From: Polytrichum commune
Lineage: Eukaryota > Streptophyta > Polytrichopsida > Polytrichales > Polytrichaceae
Length of the DNA: 60,000 nucleotides
Assembly (NCBI GenBank): GCA_950295325.1
Contig: OX485805.1
Location: 39,669,501-39,729,500 of the forward strand
Direction of reading: 5' to 3'
The number at the start of each line of letters is the position of its first letter. Within the stretch, counting starts at the first letter, position 1. The translations under genes and the position numbers were made by a program. The notes below the pieces were generated by a model. It was not told the origin of the DNA. It saw only the letters and a list, made by a program, of their open reading frames with translations, and did not search any database. Shown piece after piece: positions 59,250 to 60,000 of this stretch.

Positions 59250-59510
59250 GGGCTTGAGGTTCATGGTGTCTATGTACATTCATTCATCATGGACGAAGGG
59301 ACTATAATAAATAAAAAAGTCATTTACAAGGTTGAGGATTGATTCATACCAACTAGACCCCACTATACTACTCCAAAACATTTGATACCAGTTTTTGAAT
59401 CACGTATCTACAAATAGATAATTAGGAATATCATATAATTTATTACGTTTTCACCTTCCTAATGGGAGATTTTATTTAAACACCACATTTCACTAGCCAC
59501 CAAGATGTGT
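59250..59510 (+). repeat. Family G dispersed repeat, copy 2
   Basis: Diverged counterpart of 36476-36725, sharing ATGGTGTCTATGTACATTCA-type, ACAAGGTTGAGGATTGATTCA-type and TTTTCACCTTC landmarks in the same order. Confidence 0.55.
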
Positions 59511-59519
59511 TAAGTTATA

Positions 59520-59626
59520 CTCCCTCCGTCCCAAAGTTAGTGTCCTGCTCCCCGGAGTTTAATATCCCAAAATGTTTAATATATTAAACTCCGGGGAGTA
59601 GGACAATAACTTTGGGACCGAGGGAG
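59520..59626. mobile_element. Stowaway-type (Tc1/mariner) MITE, 107 bp
   Basis: Both ends begin CTCCCTCCGTCCC/CTCCCTCGGTCCC, the signature of Stowaway elements, and the inverted arms continue for about 45 bp (CAAAGTTA-TGTCCT-CTCCCCGG, AGTTTAATAT). The dinucleotide TA flanks both sides (59518-59519 and 59627-59628). The near-perfect hairpin suggests the copy is young compared with the other repeats here. Confidence 0.93.
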
Positions 59627-59629
59627 TAC

Positions 59630-60000
59630 AACTTAGTGCTCGGACATACCCAAACAAGTTAATGACGTTATCCGGGCTACAAATGTCAACAAAGCATGAC
59701 AAATCGATCTTAAGGGAGTTGAAATGAAAGAAAAGGGTGATGACTCACCAATGGGTATATTGCTCTTGCATGGAAAAGAGCCAAACGTAGATACCCTTCC
59801 ACTTTCTCTTCCCTTCCACACTTTTGGGCCTACATTTGTTGCAACTATTCATCCGTGTTCTCATTGCCCTTCTTCTACTTCATTCACCTCATTTTTGAAA
59901 TCTAAAAGATACTAATACTTGAGCAGTCAAATCTATGGAGAGAAGTCTTTTGAGATGATTGCCACCCAACATTTGTAAGATAATGAACATGGGTTGATGC
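59630..60000. other. Unassigned DNA at window edge
   Basis: No gene is recognised. GATGATTGCCACCCAACATTTGTAAGATA near 59955 resembles GATGATTGCTACTCAACTATTGTAAGATG near 59148, a further dispersed repeat. Confidence 0.4.

Noticed and set aside
1-60000. Intact LTR retrotransposon, LINE, rRNA or tRNA genes
   Set aside because: No reverse transcriptase, integrase or transposase motifs, no paired LTRs with TG...CA ends and primer site, and no tRNA-like cloverleaf or rRNA sequence could be recognised by eye. A profile search would be needed to exclude heavily decayed remnants.

Overview
The window is nuclear DNA from a land plant. Two interrupted plant genes with GT-AG introns can be rebuilt completely from the sequence, and the rest is AT-rich DNA (roughly 35-40% GC by eye) packed with small non-autonomous DNA transposons and decayed dispersed repeats. 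No intact transposase, reverse transcriptase, rRNA, tRNA or CRISPR array was found. The lineage cannot be fixed from this window. Introns are short to moderate (about 0.1-1.2 kb), and the MITE superfamilies seen (hAT, PIF/Harbinger, Stowaway) are plant-wide or best known from flowering plants.

Layout. 1-4600: no gene; repeats, ending in two oppositely oriented copies of a ~370 bp repeat (family A) that abut the first gene. 4787-8175 (+): four-exon gene for a chloroplast RAF2-type Rubisco assembly factor of the pterin-dehydratase (PCD/DCoH) fold, 227 aa. Its introns 1 and 2 each contain tandemly duplicated segments. 8176-37230: about 29 kb without a recognisable gene, holding two hAT-like MITEs with 8-bp target duplications plus a third, more decayed copy, several PIF/Harbinger-like MITEs with 3-bp duplications, many family A copies, tandem duplications, a long foldback and two GC-rich patches. 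37230-38605: GC-rich 5' region of the second gene. 38606-47612 (+): sixteen-coding-exon alpha-kleisin of the plant SYN4/RAD21.3 type, 998 aa, with every splice phase consistent. 47613-60000: no intact gene; more family A copies, a TAGTGT-rich inverted-terminus element present twice in opposite orientation, a long inverted repeat, a Stowaway MITE with TA duplication, and three short coding-like fragments that may be decayed exons.

The two genes are not functionally linked: one serves Rubisco biogenesis in the plastid, the other sister-chromatid cohesion in the nucleus. I found no evidence of a new biological system. The least explained material is the multi-copy family A repeat with recurrent poly-G/C expansions, the MITE families, and the orphan coding-like fragments at 53.2 kb and 57.3-57.9 kb.
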